DNA of 36,043 bases from Sulfitobacter sp. GTDB lineage: Bacteria; Pseudomonadota; Alphaproteobacteria; Rhodobacterales; Rhodobacteraceae. The position numbers and the translations under genes were made by a program. This document shows positions 17,883 through 27,698 of this stretch, piece by piece. Under the pieces are notes generated by a model. The model made no database searches and was not told where the DNA came from. It worked only from the letters and a program-made list of their open reading frames with translations. The stretch covers positions 1-36,043 of the forward strand of contig JAGXFI010000070.1 in the NCBI GenBank assembly GCA_024637305.1, given 5' to 3'. Every line of letters starts with the position of its first letter. Within the stretch, counting starts at the first letter, position 1.

Positions 17883-19298
17883 ATGACATTGAACCCAGCC
17901 GACGACGCCTTCATCACGACGCTCAGCGCGGTATTGCCCGACGATACCGTGCGCGATGCAGCCCCGAAATATCTGGAGGAACCGCGTGCGCGCTATCAGG
18001 CGGCGGGCGGCGTTCTGGCGCTTCCCCGAACAGCGCAAGAGGTCGCCACGATCATCCGGCATGCCGCTGAAAAACAGGTGGGCATAGTCCCCTACGGCGG
18101 CGGCACCGGGCTGGTCGGTGGACAAATCGCATTTGAAGGTATCCGGCCACTCATCCTGTCGCTGGAGCGGATGAAAAATGTGCGTGAGGTATTCGCGGAG
18201 GAAAACGCGATCGTGGTGGAGGCTGGCGTCACACTGGCTGAGGTACAGGACGCAGCGCTTCAGGCGGGCCGCTTGTTTCCGCTGAGCCTTGCGTCACAGG
18301 GAACCGCGCAAATCGGCGGCAATCTGGCGACAAACGCAGGCGGTACGGGTGTCTTGCGTTATGGCAATGCGCGCGACCTCTGTCTGGGGCTGGAGGCTGT
18401 CTTGCCGGATGGGCAGATATGGAATGGTCTGACAAGGCTTAGAAAGAACAACACCGGCTACGATCTTCGGCATTTGCTGATTGGCGCTGAAGGGACGTTG
18501 GGTATCATCACAGCCGCCGCGCTGAAACTGTTTGCGCGGCCCGCGAAAACAGGGACGGCGCTGCTGGTGGTAAACAGCCCTGCGGCGGCGTTGGATCTGT
18601 TGGGTCTGGCGCGCGACCAACTGGGCGAAATGATCAGCGCGTTCGAACTGATCGACGGGCAAGGGTTCGATTTTCTAGCCGAGACAATGCCAGAGGTGCG
18701 TCTGCCGTTTGTCGAAGCACCTGAATGGTGCGTGTTGATCGAGCTCGGCCTGGCCGCCGACATGGACCCGTCGGGCGCGCTTGAGACCTTGTTTGCCGAA
18801 GCCAGCGAGGCGGGGCTTGTAACGGACGGTCTGATCGGACAAAGCGCCGGGCAAAGCGCCGATTTCTGGAACATACGCGAAAGCCTGCCGGAAGCGAACA
18901 GGCGCATCGGGTCGGTGTCCAGTCATGATATTTCCGTCCCCCTCGGTGCGATTCCCGAATACATCAAGAGCGCCGGGGAACAGATTGGGAAAATTGGAGA
19001 ATTCCGCATCAACTGCTTTGGCCATGTTGGCGATGGCAACCTGCATTACAATGTCTTTCCGATGCCGGGGAAATCCCGTGCAGACCACGAAAACCAACGT
19101 GATGCGATAAAGCGCTGCGTGCATGATCTGGTGCATTCGATGGGGGGGGCGATCAGCGCGGAACATGGTATCGGACGGATGAAGGTAGACGATCTGGAAC
19201 GCTATGGCGATCCGGCCAAATTGTCAGCGATGCGCGCGATCAAGTCGGCGCTTGACCCGTTGGGGATCATGAATCCGGGTGCCGTGATCCGACGCTGA
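17883..19298 (+). CDS. FAD-binding oxidase/dehydrogenase (GlcD / D-lactate dehydrogenase-like)
   Basis: PYGGGTGLVGGQ, GTAQIGGNLATNAGG, GAEGTLGIITAA, FGHVGDGNLHYN, SAEHGIGRMK. Start could be 17847. Confidence 0.93.
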   Translation: MTLNPADDAFITTLSAVLPDDTVRDAAPKYLEEPRARYQAAGGVLALPRTAQEVATIIRHAAEKQVGIVPYGGGTGLVGGQIAFEGIRPLILSLERMKNVREVFAEENAIVVEAGVTLAEVQDAALQAGRLFPLSLASQGTAQIGGNLATNAGGTGVLRYGNARDLCLGLEAVLPDGQIWNGLTRLRKNNTGYDLRHLLIGAEGTLGIITAAALKLFARPAKTGTALLVVNSPAAALDLLGLARDQLGEMISAFELIDGQGFDFLAETMPEVRLPFVEAPEWCVLIELGLAADMDPSGALETLFAEASEAGLVTDGLIGQSAGQSADFWNIRESLPEANRRIGSVSSHDISVPLGAIPEYIKSAGEQIGKIGEFRINCFGHVGDGNLHYNVFPMPGKSRADHENQRDAIKRCVHDLVHSMGGAISAEHGIGRMKVDDLERYGDPAKLSAMRAIKSALDPLGIMNPGAVIRR

Positions 19299-19356
19299 TG
19301 CCGCAAGGCCTCAGGCACGTGCGCGCCTCAGTGCGGGCACAGCGTGACCGCAGATG

Positions 19357-19887
19357 TCAGGCACCCTCGAATGCGCACAGCGCATGAACTTCCATGCCCA
19401 TCGCCTCCAGCCGTGCGCGACCACCCAGTTCGGGCAAATCGATGATGAAAGCGGTCGAGACGATCTCTCCGCCGAGACGCTCGATCAGTTTGATGCCAGC
19501 CTCGGCCGTGCCACCGGTTGCCAAAAGATCGTCCACGACGAGAACCTTTTCGCCCGGTTGAATCGCGTCGTCGTGAATTTCCACGATCGCCTCGCCATAC
19601 TCGAGCTTGTAGTCCTGTGAAATCGTGGTTCCGGGCAGCTTGCCTTTCTTGCGGATCGGAACAAAGCCGACAGATAGCTGGTGCGCGATTGCGCCGCCGA
19701 GGATAAACCCTCGGGCCTCGAGACCGACGACCTTGTCGATCTCCCGCCCTGCATAAGGGTGCAGCATCTGATCGATTGCCATGCGAAACCCCCGCGCGTC
19801 GGCAAAAAGGGTCGTTACATCGCGAAAGATGATCCCTTCATGCGGGAAATCGACAATGTTGCGGATATAATCGCTGATCTGTTTCAT
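19357..19887 (-). CDS. apt: Adenine phosphoribosyltransferase (start at [15 protein letters not shown])
   Basis: [50 protein letters not shown]-binding motif. Confidence 0.95.
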   Translation of the reverse strand: MKQISDYIRNIVDFPHEGIIFRDVTTLFADARGFRMAIDQMLHPYAGREIDKVVGLEARGFILGGAIAHQLSVGFVPIRKKGKLPGTTISQDYKLEYGEAIVEIHDDAIQPGEKVLVVDDLLATGGTAEAGIKLIERLGGEIVSTAFIIDLPELGGRARLEAMGMEVHALCAFEGA

Positions 19888-20074
19888 GCGGCGCTCCTGC
19901 GCGAAGGGGAGGGGTGCACGCCCGTCGTGCTGCGGGTCAGCAAAAGCGCCGTTGAGGCGGCAAGGAATGCCAGCCAGAGATTGAAGGACATGTTGCGCCT
20001 TTATGAAAGTGTATTTGTCTGACATGAAGCGGTGAAGGGCAATGGATGTCAATTCGCCCTATGCAGGAGATGTG

Positions 20075-20797
20075 ATGGATCACCGCAGACGTGTCTTTCT
20101 GGGGGCTGGCGGCATAGCCTTGCTGGGCGCTGCGGCGTGGCGGTTCTGGCCTGCTCCCGAGATTGCCTTCGAGCCAGTGAACGATCTCGACGGCTTTCGC
20201 CGCATCGCCGGGCAGGGCATTTCGCTTGGCGGTGCCGTATTGACCGTTGGCCAGGAGACCGACGCCCGCCTGCCGCCGTCGAGGATTTGCGAGGTGGCGT
20301 TTGAGGGCCGCGAGCAGGGTCCGGGGCGTTTGGTGATTGCGTCGTTCTCGGATTTTTTCTGCCCATATTGCCGCGAACTCGAAGCAGAGCTGCGACGCAT
20401 CGCTGCGGCAGACGCGAGAGTGAGCATTATAACGCATGAGGTTCCGCTCTTGGGGTTTGCATCGGTGATGGCGGCAAAGGGGGCCATCGCTGCGGATCGA
20501 CAGGGGGCCTACGAGCCCTATTACGCGCGATTGATCCGCACAACCTTCGTGCCCAATCGGGCGTACCTCGAAGATTTTGCGCGGGGTGAGGCGCTTGATG
20601 TTGCGCGTTTCATGGACGATCTGGATGCGGACGCAACGCAGGCGCAGTTGGCAGACAGCCTTGCGGCGTTCCGCACGTTCGGTTTTGTCGGAACGCCGGG
20701 GCTTGCCGTTGGTGGTACGCTGGTCAACGGTGTGATCGCGCCGCGCGTGCTGCGGCAGTTGGTCGAGATGGAAATCGCTGCAGACGCGCCGTGCTAA
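20075..20797 (+). CDS. DsbA-family thiol:disulfide oxidoreductase, exported
   Basis: HRRRVFLGAGG leader; SFSDFFCPYCRELE CPYC active site; GTPGLAVGG cis-Pro. Start could be 20042. Confidence 0.88.
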   Translation: MDHRRRVFLGAGGIALLGAAAWRFWPAPEIAFEPVNDLDGFRRIAGQGISLGGAVLTVGQETDARLPPSRICEVAFEGREQGPGRLVIASFSDFFCPYCRELEAELRRIAAADARVSIITHEVPLLGFASVMAAKGAIAADRQGAYEPYYARLIRTTFVPNRAYLEDFARGEALDVARFMDDLDADATQAQLADSLAAFRTFGFVGTPGLAVGGTLVNGVIAPRVLRQLVEMEIAADAPC

Positions 20798-21666
20798 AGC
20801 ATCCGGCCCGCCACGGCGTCCAGTTTTGCCATGAGTGCGGGATCGCGGGCATCCGGCTGGGTCAGAATCGCATATTCCAGCGCATGGTCGCAGCCTTGCG
20901 GGCAGGGCGCGCGGGTTTCATCCAGCAGACCGGGTAAGCGCGCGACCATGTCGCGGCCTGTGTCGGCGTTGCGCGTAAGCGTGGCGATGATCTTTGTGAC
21001 GTCAACCTCGCCGTGGTCGGGGTGCCAGCTGTCATAGTCGGTGATCATGGCGACGGAGGCATAACAAAGCTCTGCTTCGCGCGCGAGTTTAGCCTCCGGC
21101 ATGTTGGTCATCCCGATCACATCCGCACCCCAAGCATCACGGTACATTCTGGATTCTGCCAGCGTGCTGAATTGCGGACCTTCCATCGCCAGATAGGTGC
21201 CGCCGCGGTGAACCTTGACGCCAGTGTCGCGGGCGGCTGTCTCGCAGGCATCCGACAGCCGCGCGCAGGTCGGATGGGCGACAGATACATGTGCAACACA
21301 GCCGGTGCCAAAGAACGATTTTGCGCGCTGCGTCGTGCGGTCGATGAACTGGTCCACGATGACGAAATCGCCTGGAGCCATCTGTTCACGGAAAGATCCG
21401 CAAGCGGAGACGGCAATGATATCCGTGCACCCCAGTCGCTTCAGCGCGTCGATATTGGCGCGGTACGGCACAGTTGACGGGCTGTGCACATGTCCCCGCC
21501 CGTGGCGGGGCAGAAACGCCATCGGCGTCCCGTCAAGCGTGCCGGTCAGGATCGCGTCGGACGCGGGACCCCAGGGGGTTTCCACCGTCGTCCATTCGGC
21601 CGCTTCCAAACCGTCGATGTCATAGATGCCTGAGCCGCCGATCACGGCGATTTTTGTCTGGGTCAT
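20794..21666 (-). CDS. mtnP: S-methyl-5'-thioadenosine phosphorylase
   Basis: KIAVIGGSGIYDIDGLE; FLPRHGRGHVHSPSTVPYRANIDALK; YLAMEGPQFSTLAES; IGMTNMPEAKLAREAELCY. Confidence 0.95.
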   Translation of the reverse strand: MTQTKIAVIGGSGIYDIDGLEAAEWTTVETPWGPASDAILTGTLDGTPMAFLPRHGRGHVHSPSTVPYRANIDALKRLGCTDIIAVSACGSFREQMAPGDFVIVDQFIDRTTQRAKSFFGTGCVAHVSVAHPTCARLSDACETAARDTGVKVHRGGTYLAMEGPQFSTLAESRMYRDAWGADVIGMTNMPEAKLAREAELCYASVAMITDYDSWHPDHGEVDVTKIIATLTRNADTGRDMVARLPGLLDETRAPCPQGCDHALEYAILTQPDARDPALMAKLDAVAGRML

Positions 21667-21829
21667 AGCGGTCTCTTTAGATGTTTGCGCGCCCAGTCTG
21701 CCCGCCCTATCCGGCCATGAAAAGCCCACATCGCCGTTACCGTGCGGGATTCACCGCTGAATATCTGGTCGAGATATGGGCTAACACGTCACCGCGCGTT
21801 TGCGCATAACGGTTTCTGGTCACGCGATT

Positions 21830-22579
21830 TCAGCAAGGCCGGTTCCTGACCTCAAATCGTTCGGGCTGGCCAAGGGGGCCGTTCGAGGGGGGACTTCCTT
21901 TGGTTCGCTGACGCAAATACTCGGGCAGGTTGGCCGGATTTTGGAATGCCTGATCGAATGTAGATACTTCTGGATCGGGTGAACTGCGTGGAAGGGCGGA
22001 AAGGGCGTTCGGCTCTTCGAGGCGACCGGATGACCGCTGGTCCGGTTGGTGCGGCGCGAGGATGCGGTTTTCGGTATCGCGGGCAATGGTTTGACAAATA
22101 GCGCTCGGGCTGACGATGGAATTTTCGGCCAGTCGGGGGGCGTTGGACGAAAGATCGATTCGGGTCAGGTCGACGAGATGCCCTGCCTTGATCGCTACGC
22201 CGCGCACGGCGAAGGTCAGCGGCTCTGCCAGATTGAACCGATGCGTAGCACCGCCTGGTCCGAAAAGGATGGTCTCGTTCTGCCATTGCGCGCCAGCGGC
22301 AAATTCCAGCGCGAAGCGCCCCGGCGGGACCAACACCTGAAAGAATTTGCCACCTTTGATATACGCCGCCAGCGCTGCGACGTCCGTGTCCGCATCGCGC
22401 AACGTCACGAGGTAATCAAAATCGGGATTTGTCTTGATCTGCAGTGGAAAGACGGCCGGCAACCCCGTGCGGTTCCACAGCAGCCCTGCGGCTGGAGGCG
22501 TCTGCGCCCCCGCCGCAAAAGGCTGCGACAGACAAAGAAGAATCACCAGGATGAAAGCCTTGCAGGTTTTGCATCTCAT
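21830..22579 (-). CDS. Secreted protein of unknown function (249 aa)
   Basis: Uninterrupted ORF with signal peptide (MRCKTCKAFILVILLCLSQPFAAGAQ); no family recognised; C-terminal third polar, Pro/Asn/Arg-rich. Confidence 0.7.
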   Translation of the reverse strand: MRCKTCKAFILVILLCLSQPFAAGAQTPPAAGLLWNRTGLPAVFPLQIKTNPDFDYLVTLRDADTDVAALAAYIKGGKFFQVLVPPGRFALEFAAGAQWQNETILFGPGGATHRFNLAEPLTFAVRGVAIKAGHLVDLTRIDLSSNAPRLAENSIVSPSAICQTIARDTENRILAPHQPDQRSSGRLEEPNALSALPRSSPDPEVSTFDQAFQNPANLPEYLRQRTKGSPPSNGPLGQPERFEVRNRPC

Positions 22580-22622
22580 TTGTCTCGAATCCCCTTTGAT
22601 AGCGCGTCACGGGGTGCCTGCC

Positions 22623-23228
22623 TCAGTCGTCCGGTCGGATCATTTCGAACACTTCGCGCACGGCCGTATAGTCGCGATAGCCCAGCCGGCTGAGCGGGAT
22701 GTATCTGGTTACGTCAAAAAGCCCGTCAACGATGCAGTCATCGCGCAGATGGACGCCGACGACCTCGCCGAAAACGACAAAGTTCGCTTCGCCTTCGATC
22801 TGGACGATCTGAGTCATGCGGCATTCCAGCGAGGCGGGCGCGTTTGCCACCCGCGCGCAGTCTATCGTGTCGCAGGCGGCTTTCTCGACGTTGGCGTGGG
22901 CAAATTCATCGGTGCCGTGCGGTAGCGTGGCCGAGGACGCGTTCATTGCATCGCGCGCAGCGTATTCCACGATATTGACGCAAAAGACCCCGGTTTCGCG
23001 AATATTGGCGACGCTGTCCTTGGTGCCGGAGACGTCCGGTTTCGCGCCCGTCGAGGCGAACATCACCTGCGGCGGGACATACGCCACACCGTTAAAGAAC
23101 GAATAGGGCGCGAGGTTATCGCGGCCTTGGGCGTCGCGTGACGAGATCCAGCCGATGGGGCGGGGGGTCACGACGGCGTTGAAGGGATTGTGAGGCAGGC
23201 CGTGGCCGTCTTCGGGGCGATAGAACAT
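22623..23228 (-). CDS. Flavin reductase-like (FMN-binding split-barrel) protein
   Basis: HNPFNAVVTPRPIGWISSRDAQGRDNLAPYSFFNGVAYVPPQVMFAS; SD GGAGAG on minus. Confidence 0.92.
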   Translation of the reverse strand: MFYRPEDGHGLPHNPFNAVVTPRPIGWISSRDAQGRDNLAPYSFFNGVAYVPPQVMFASTGAKPDVSGTKDSVANIRETGVFCVNIVEYAARDAMNASSATLPHGTDEFAHANVEKAACDTIDCARVANAPASLECRMTQIVQIEGEANFVVFGEVVGVHLRDDCIVDGLFDVTRYIPLSRLGYRDYTAVREVFEMIRPDD

Positions 23229-23266
23229 TGGGTCTCTCCGATCTGATTGCCGACAGGCCTAGCGCC

Positions 23267-23803
23267 ATGTTAGGGCCTTTGCCACCCGAAACCGAGCAGC
23301 GGAGTCTGCGCCCCTTGTACGAATTGAAAACAGAAGTGGCGGAAGACCGTCACGAGGTCGAGGCGCTTTATGACACCTGCTTTGCACCCGGTCGCGAGGC
23401 GTTGTCATCCTATCGGCTGCGTGATGGCGTGCCTCCGGTCGCCGGATTGAGCCTGATCGCACGGGATGCGCAGGGCGTTCTGGGCGGGGCGATCCGCTAT
23501 TGGCCGGTTCAGATTTCCGCTGCCGCTGCGTTGTTGCTGGGTCCGGTCGCCGTGCATCCGACGCGGCAGGGTGAGGGTCTGGGCGCGATGCTGATCAAGG
23601 TTTCGCTGGATCATGCGCTGGATTTGGGCTGGGAAAGGGTCATGCTGGTGGGGGATGCGCCCTACTACGGCCGCTTCGGATTTGCGCGGCTGGTCCAAGT
23701 GTCTATGCCGCCACCGACAAACCCTGAACGGGTGCTCGGGCGTGCGTTGCGTGCGGGTGCGTGGGACGGGATCAAAGGTGACGTGATGCGCGCCGTGGAT
23801 TGA
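23267..23803 (+). CDS. GNAT family N-acetyltransferase (possible upstream TTG start at 23228)
   Basis: LGPVAVHPTRQGEGLGAMLIKVSLDHALDLGWERVMLVGDAPYYGRFGF. Confidence 0.88.
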   Translation: MLGPLPPETEQRSLRPLYELKTEVAEDRHEVEALYDTCFAPGREALSSYRLRDGVPPVAGLSLIARDAQGVLGGAIRYWPVQISAAAALLLGPVAVHPTRQGEGLGAMLIKVSLDHALDLGWERVMLVGDAPYYGRFGFARLVQVSMPPPTNPERVLGRALRAGAWDGIKGDVMRAVD

Positions 23804-23852
23804 AGTTTGTGCTGCACCAGCCCACATTGAGATCATTGTGGAGGAAATGCAC

Positions 23853-24614
23853 ATGATCAGGAACACTTTGCCCGAGCCGATTGACGTCGAGGCGCAGCTC
23901 GATCTGTTGGCCAAGCGCTACAAGGCTGCGAGCGGCGTTGGAATCCATGTTCTCAATCTGATTGGCGGGCAGGCGGACAACTTGATCGACCGGTTGCCCG
24001 CCGCCGTGCGCCGAAACCTTGAAGCTGCCACGGAGCGCGCATTGGGGCATGCGATGAAAGCGGCCAACAGTTCTCGTGGGATGGTGCCAGATCAGGCCTC
24101 GTGGCTCAACACCGCTGTAAGTGCTGCCATGGGGGCCGTCGGCGGTTCAGGCGGCTTGCCCACAGCGCTTGCGGAATTGCCGGTGACGACGACGCTGCTG
24201 CTGCGTGTCATTCAGGGCGTGGCCAAGGAGCATGGCTTTGATCCGGCAGCGGAGAATGTGCAATTCGACTGCGTACAGGTTTTCTCGGCAGCGGGGCCGT
24301 TGTCGGGGGATGACGGGGCGGATCTTGGGTTTTTGTCGGCGCGACTGGCGTTGCAGGGACCCGCAGTAAAAGGGCTCATTGCCAAGGTTGCACCGCGACT
24401 GGCGGTGGTGCTGGGACAAAAGCTGGCAGCGCAGACAGTGCCGGTGCTGGGTGCAGTCGCAGGGGCGGCGACGAATTATGCCTACACCAGCTATTATCAG
24501 GAGATAGCGCATGTGCATTTCGGGTTGCGCAAGCTGGCGATTGACGCCGATGTGCCCGCCGAAGAATTGAAGCAGCGTCTGGCCGCCAAGATGGGTAGGC
24601 GCATTCCGGCTTGA
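23853..24614 (+). CDS. EcsC family protein
   Basis: Helical protein; GVGIHVLNLIGGQADNLIDRLPAAVRR..., VLGAVAGAATNYAYTSYYQEIAHVHF; start assigned from SD GGAGGAA spacing. Confidence 0.85.
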   Translation: MIRNTLPEPIDVEAQLDLLAKRYKAASGVGIHVLNLIGGQADNLIDRLPAAVRRNLEAATERALGHAMKAANSSRGMVPDQASWLNTAVSAAMGAVGGSGGLPTALAELPVTTTLLLRVIQGVAKEHGFDPAAENVQFDCVQVFSAAGPLSGDDGADLGFLSARLALQGPAVKGLIAKVAPRLAVVLGQKLAAQTVPVLGAVAGAATNYAYTSYYQEIAHVHFGLRKLAIDADVPAEELKQRLAAKMGRRIPA

Positions 24615-24622
24615 TCCCGGAT

Positions 24623-25708
24623 TTAACGTCCGATGCTTCCCGGAGCCACCGTCGTCGCCTTGAGAATGGCAAAACAGTGCGTTCCTGGGCGTAGCGACAT
24701 TTCAGCGACGGCACGGGCGGTGACGCGGGCCAGCAACCTGTCGCTTCCGGCGCGCAAGGCGATTGCCGCGCCGGGGCCGTCTCCGGGGTGGATCGCTTCG
24801 ATGACGACCGGAAGCACATTGACCGAACTCAGCCGCTCCGGACGGGTCATCGACAAGATCACATCCTGCGCCAGCACGCGCAATCGCACGCGCGCGCCCG
24901 GTGCTGCACGGACGCCGGGCAGTTCCAGCGTTCCTGCGCTGAGGCGCAAGGTGCTCAGTCCGTCGCCTGCGTGTTCTACGACCTGTGCTTCAATGACAGC
25001 GCCGGCTTCGCGCACCCCAAGCAGCGGAACGGCAGCGGGGTCTGACATCACGTCGAACAGCGGCCCCTGTGCAGCGACACGGCCACCTTGCAGCAGCACA
25101 AGCGTATCCGCCAGCCGCGCGATCTCGTCGACCGCATGACTGACATACAGGATCGGCAGCCGCAGCGGGCCGTCCCGCAGCCCTTCGAGATAGGGCAGGA
25201 TTTCAAGCTTTCGCGGATCGTCGAGGCTGGCGAGCGGTTCGTCCATCAACAGCATCCGTGGCCGCGACAACAACGCGCGCCCCAAGGCGACACGTTGGCG
25301 TTCGCCACCCGACAGCGTCCGCGGTGCCCGCGTCAGCAGCGATGCCAGGCCGAGCAGATCAATGACTTCGCTCCGTTTCACAGCCGGCCCCTTCGAGGCA
25401 TACCGCGCCCCGAAATCGAGGTTCTGCGCTACGTCGAGATGGGGAAATAGCCGCGCGTCCTGAAACACGGTGCCGAAGCGGCGTTTATGTGCGGGCACGC
25501 TGAGGCGCGCTTGGGTGTCGAGCAGCATATCGCCATTGAGTGACACCCGCGCGGTATCGGGCTGGAACAGGCCGGCAACGGTCTGGATCACGGTTGTCTT
25601 GCCAGCGCCTGACCGGCCAAAAAGGGCAGTAATGCCGGTCCCGGCCTCGAACGCGATGTCGAGGGTCGCACTGGCAAAGCGATGCGTTAGCGCGAGCGAC
25701 AGCGTCAT
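24623..25708 (-). CDS. modC: Molybdate ABC transporter ATP-binding protein
   Basis: GRSGAGKTT Walker A, LSGGERQRVALGRAL signature, LLMDEPLASLD; C-terminal TOBE-like domain; follows modB with ATGA overlap. Confidence 0.95.
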   Translation of the reverse strand: MTLSLALTHRFASATLDIAFEAGTGITALFGRSGAGKTTVIQTVAGLFQPDTARVSLNGDMLLDTQARLSVPAHKRRFGTVFQDARLFPHLDVAQNLDFGARYASKGPAVKRSEVIDLLGLASLLTRAPRTLSGGERQRVALGRALLSRPRMLLMDEPLASLDDPRKLEILPYLEGLRDGPLRLPILYVSHAVDEIARLADTLVLLQGGRVAAQGPLFDVMSDPAAVPLLGVREAGAVIEAQVVEHAGDGLSTLRLSAGTLELPGVRAAPGARVRLRVLAQDVILSMTRPERLSSVNVLPVVIEAIHPGDGPGAAIALRAGSDRLLARVTARAVAEMSLRPGTHCFAILKATTVAPGSIGR

Positions 25709-26397
25709 GGGCCGGAAATCCGAGCGGCAACCCGCCGCGCCAGCCATTCAGACAGCAAGATTGCACCAAGCGCCACAACGCAGCTGAGACCGGCCATGAT
25801 GGCCGCCTGTTTCTCGCCGCCGGGTATTTGCAGGGCCGTCCAAATCGCAAGGGGCAGCGTCTGTGTCTGGCCCGGGATGTTGGCGACAAAGGTGATCGTG
25901 GCCCCGAATTCACCCATCGCCTTGGCGAACCCGAGGACGGCACCGGCAAGGATGCCGGGGGCGATCAGCGGCAGGGTGACGCGCGTGAAAACTGCCACCC
26001 GCGGCGCACCAAGGGTCGCCGCGGCCTCCTCGATCCGGGGATCGACTGCTTCGATCGCGAGCCGCATGGCGCGGACCATCAGCGGAAATCCCATGACGAC
26101 GGCGGCCAGTACGGCACCCGTCCAGCGGAAGGCGAGGGTAAGACCGATTGCGGCTTCCAACGCACGCCCCACCGGGGCGGTGGGGCTGAACACCACCAGC
26201 AGCAGATAGCCGGTGACGATGGGCGGCAGGACCAACGGCAGGTGAACAGCAGCGTTCAGCAGCGCCTTGCCCGCAAATTCACGTCGCGCCAGCACCCATG
26301 CGACCCACAATGCAAGCGGAATTGCAAACGCGGTCGCAAAGGTCGCGACCCACAAGGACAGGCGCAAAGCTTCCCATGCGGCCGCGTCAGGCGTCAT
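25705..26397 (-). CDS. modB: Molybdate ABC transporter permease
   Basis: MTPDAAAWEALRLSLWVATFATAFAIPLALWVAWVLAR; EAAATLGAPRVAVFTRVTLPLIAPGILAGAVLGFAKAMGEFGAT. Confidence 0.95.
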   Translation of the reverse strand: MTPDAAAWEALRLSLWVATFATAFAIPLALWVAWVLARREFAGKALLNAAVHLPLVLPPIVTGYLLLVVFSPTAPVGRALEAAIGLTLAFRWTGAVLAAVVMGFPLMVRAMRLAIEAVDPRIEEAAATLGAPRVAVFTRVTLPLIAPGILAGAVLGFAKAMGEFGATITFVANIPGQTQTLPLAIWTALQIPGGEKQAAIMAGLSCVVALGAILLSEWLARRVAARISGP

Positions 26398-27110
26398 TGC
26401 GCCACCGGTATGAAGCCGTGACGGATGAGTATTTCACCAGCGATGTCCGACTGCAGAAAGGTGGCGAACCCCTCGCCCTCGGCGGTAAGCGCGGCCAAGG
26501 GATAAGTGATCGGATCGTGACTGGTCTCAGGGACGGAATAAAGAACGGTTACACGAGGCTCTGCGAGCGCGTCCGATGCATAAACAATCCCCATCGGGGT
26601 GGCACCCTGCGCGACCAGAGCAAGGGCCGCGCTCACGTTGTCTGTTTCTGCGATGTAGGGCAGTAACTCTTCCCAGACCCCTGCAGATTGCAGCCATTGG
26701 CGTGCGTAAGTGCCAGCGGGTACTGCGTCGCGCTGACCCATGGCAAGCTTGCCGGTGCCGAGCTTTGCCGCGATGTCATCGGGTGTGATCGCCGCTGCTC
26801 CTGCGGGTCCAACAAGCACTAGGCGATTCGTGGCGACGCTGGTGCGGACCCCCAGGGGGGTGCGCGTTGCCAGCCAATCCATCCAGTCGTCATGCGCTAG
26901 GACGACCACGTCTGCGGGCGCGCCGGAGGCGACCTGTCGCGCGATCGTGCCGGATCCCCCGAACGACAGATGCACTGGTGTCGGATAGCTTTGTGCGATG
27001 TCCTCCAGCGCGCCGCGCAGGCTGGCTGCGGCGAACACGGAAATATCCGCTGCGGGCGCTGCGAAGGGCACGAATGTCAGGAACGACAGGAGGGCTGCGA
27101 GAGGCTTCAT
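26394..27110 (-). CDS. modA: Molybdate ABC transporter substrate-binding protein
   Basis: Signal peptide; ISVFAAASLRGALEDIAQSY; LSFGGSGTIARQVASGAPADVVVLA. Confidence 0.95.
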   Translation of the reverse strand: MKPLAALLSFLTFVPFAAPAADISVFAAASLRGALEDIAQSYPTPVHLSFGGSGTIARQVASGAPADVVVLAHDDWMDWLATRTPLGVRTSVATNRLVLVGPAGAAAITPDDIAAKLGTGKLAMGQRDAVPAGTYARQWLQSAGVWEELLPYIAETDNVSAALALVAQGATPMGIVYASDALAEPRVTVLYSVPETSHDPITYPLAALTAEGEGFATFLQSDIAGEILIRHGFIPVAQ

Positions 27111-27227
27111 CGTCGCGCAGTATCTGCGATGCGAATGGGCCGCACAAGGGTTTGCGCAATAGCGGCCCTTGCGGGGTGTCCGGTCTTGTGTAACGCATTA
27201 TATTGACTGCATGGAGGTGCGAATTGA

Positions 27228-27698
27228 ATGGTCAGGCAACTACCCATATCGTTGCATGGTGGCGAAAAGGGACAGGCGCGAACGCAGTTCGCGGCGCTGT
27301 GTTATCGCGTGCGGCGCGGCAAGGTGCAGGTACTGTTGGTCACGTCGCGCAAGCGGGGCCGCTGGATCGTGCCGAAAGGCTGGCCGATGGAGTCTCGCAC
27401 GCCTGCGGAAGCCGCAGCACAAGAGGCCTGGGAAGAGGCCGGTGTGCGTGGGGTCGTCACCGGGTTCTGTCTGGGCGTCTATTCCTATGTCAAAGAGCGT
27501 GAAGATGAGGCACCTTTGCCTTGTTTGACAATGCTTTATCCGATGATGGTCGTCAGCCTTGCCAAATGCTATCCTGAGCGGGAACATCGCCAGCGTCGCT
27601 GGGTGTCGCGCAAGGAGGCGGCTCTTCTCGTCGCGGAGCCGGAGCTGGCGCGTATGATCCGTGAATTCGATCCGCGCGAGAAGGTGAAGCAGTTGTGA
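27228..27698 (+). CDS. NUDIX hydrolase (DIPP-like)
   Basis: WIVPKGWPMESRTPAEAAAQEAWEEAGV Nudix box. Confidence 0.9.
   Translation: MVRQLPISLHGGEKGQARTQFAALCYRVRRGKVQVLLVTSRKRGRWIVPKGWPMESRTPAEAAAQEAWEEAGVRGVVTGFCLGVYSYVKEREDEAPLPCLTMLYPMMVVSLAKCYPEREHRQRRWVSRKEAALLVAEPELARMIREFDPREKVKQL

Noticed and set aside
19299-19356. Possible terminator between the GlcD-like gene and apt
   Set aside because: GC-rich partial complementarity only, no clean stem or T-run.
23822-23841. CCACA...TGTGG hairpin upstream of the EcsC gene
   Set aside because: Only 5 bp stem; easily expected by chance.
27190-27215. Possible ModE/Mo-box-like site (gtaacgcattatattgactgc) upstream of modA
   Set aside because: Only one loosely matching half-site; no symmetric second half, so not supported beyond a possible TATAAT -10 on the minus strand.
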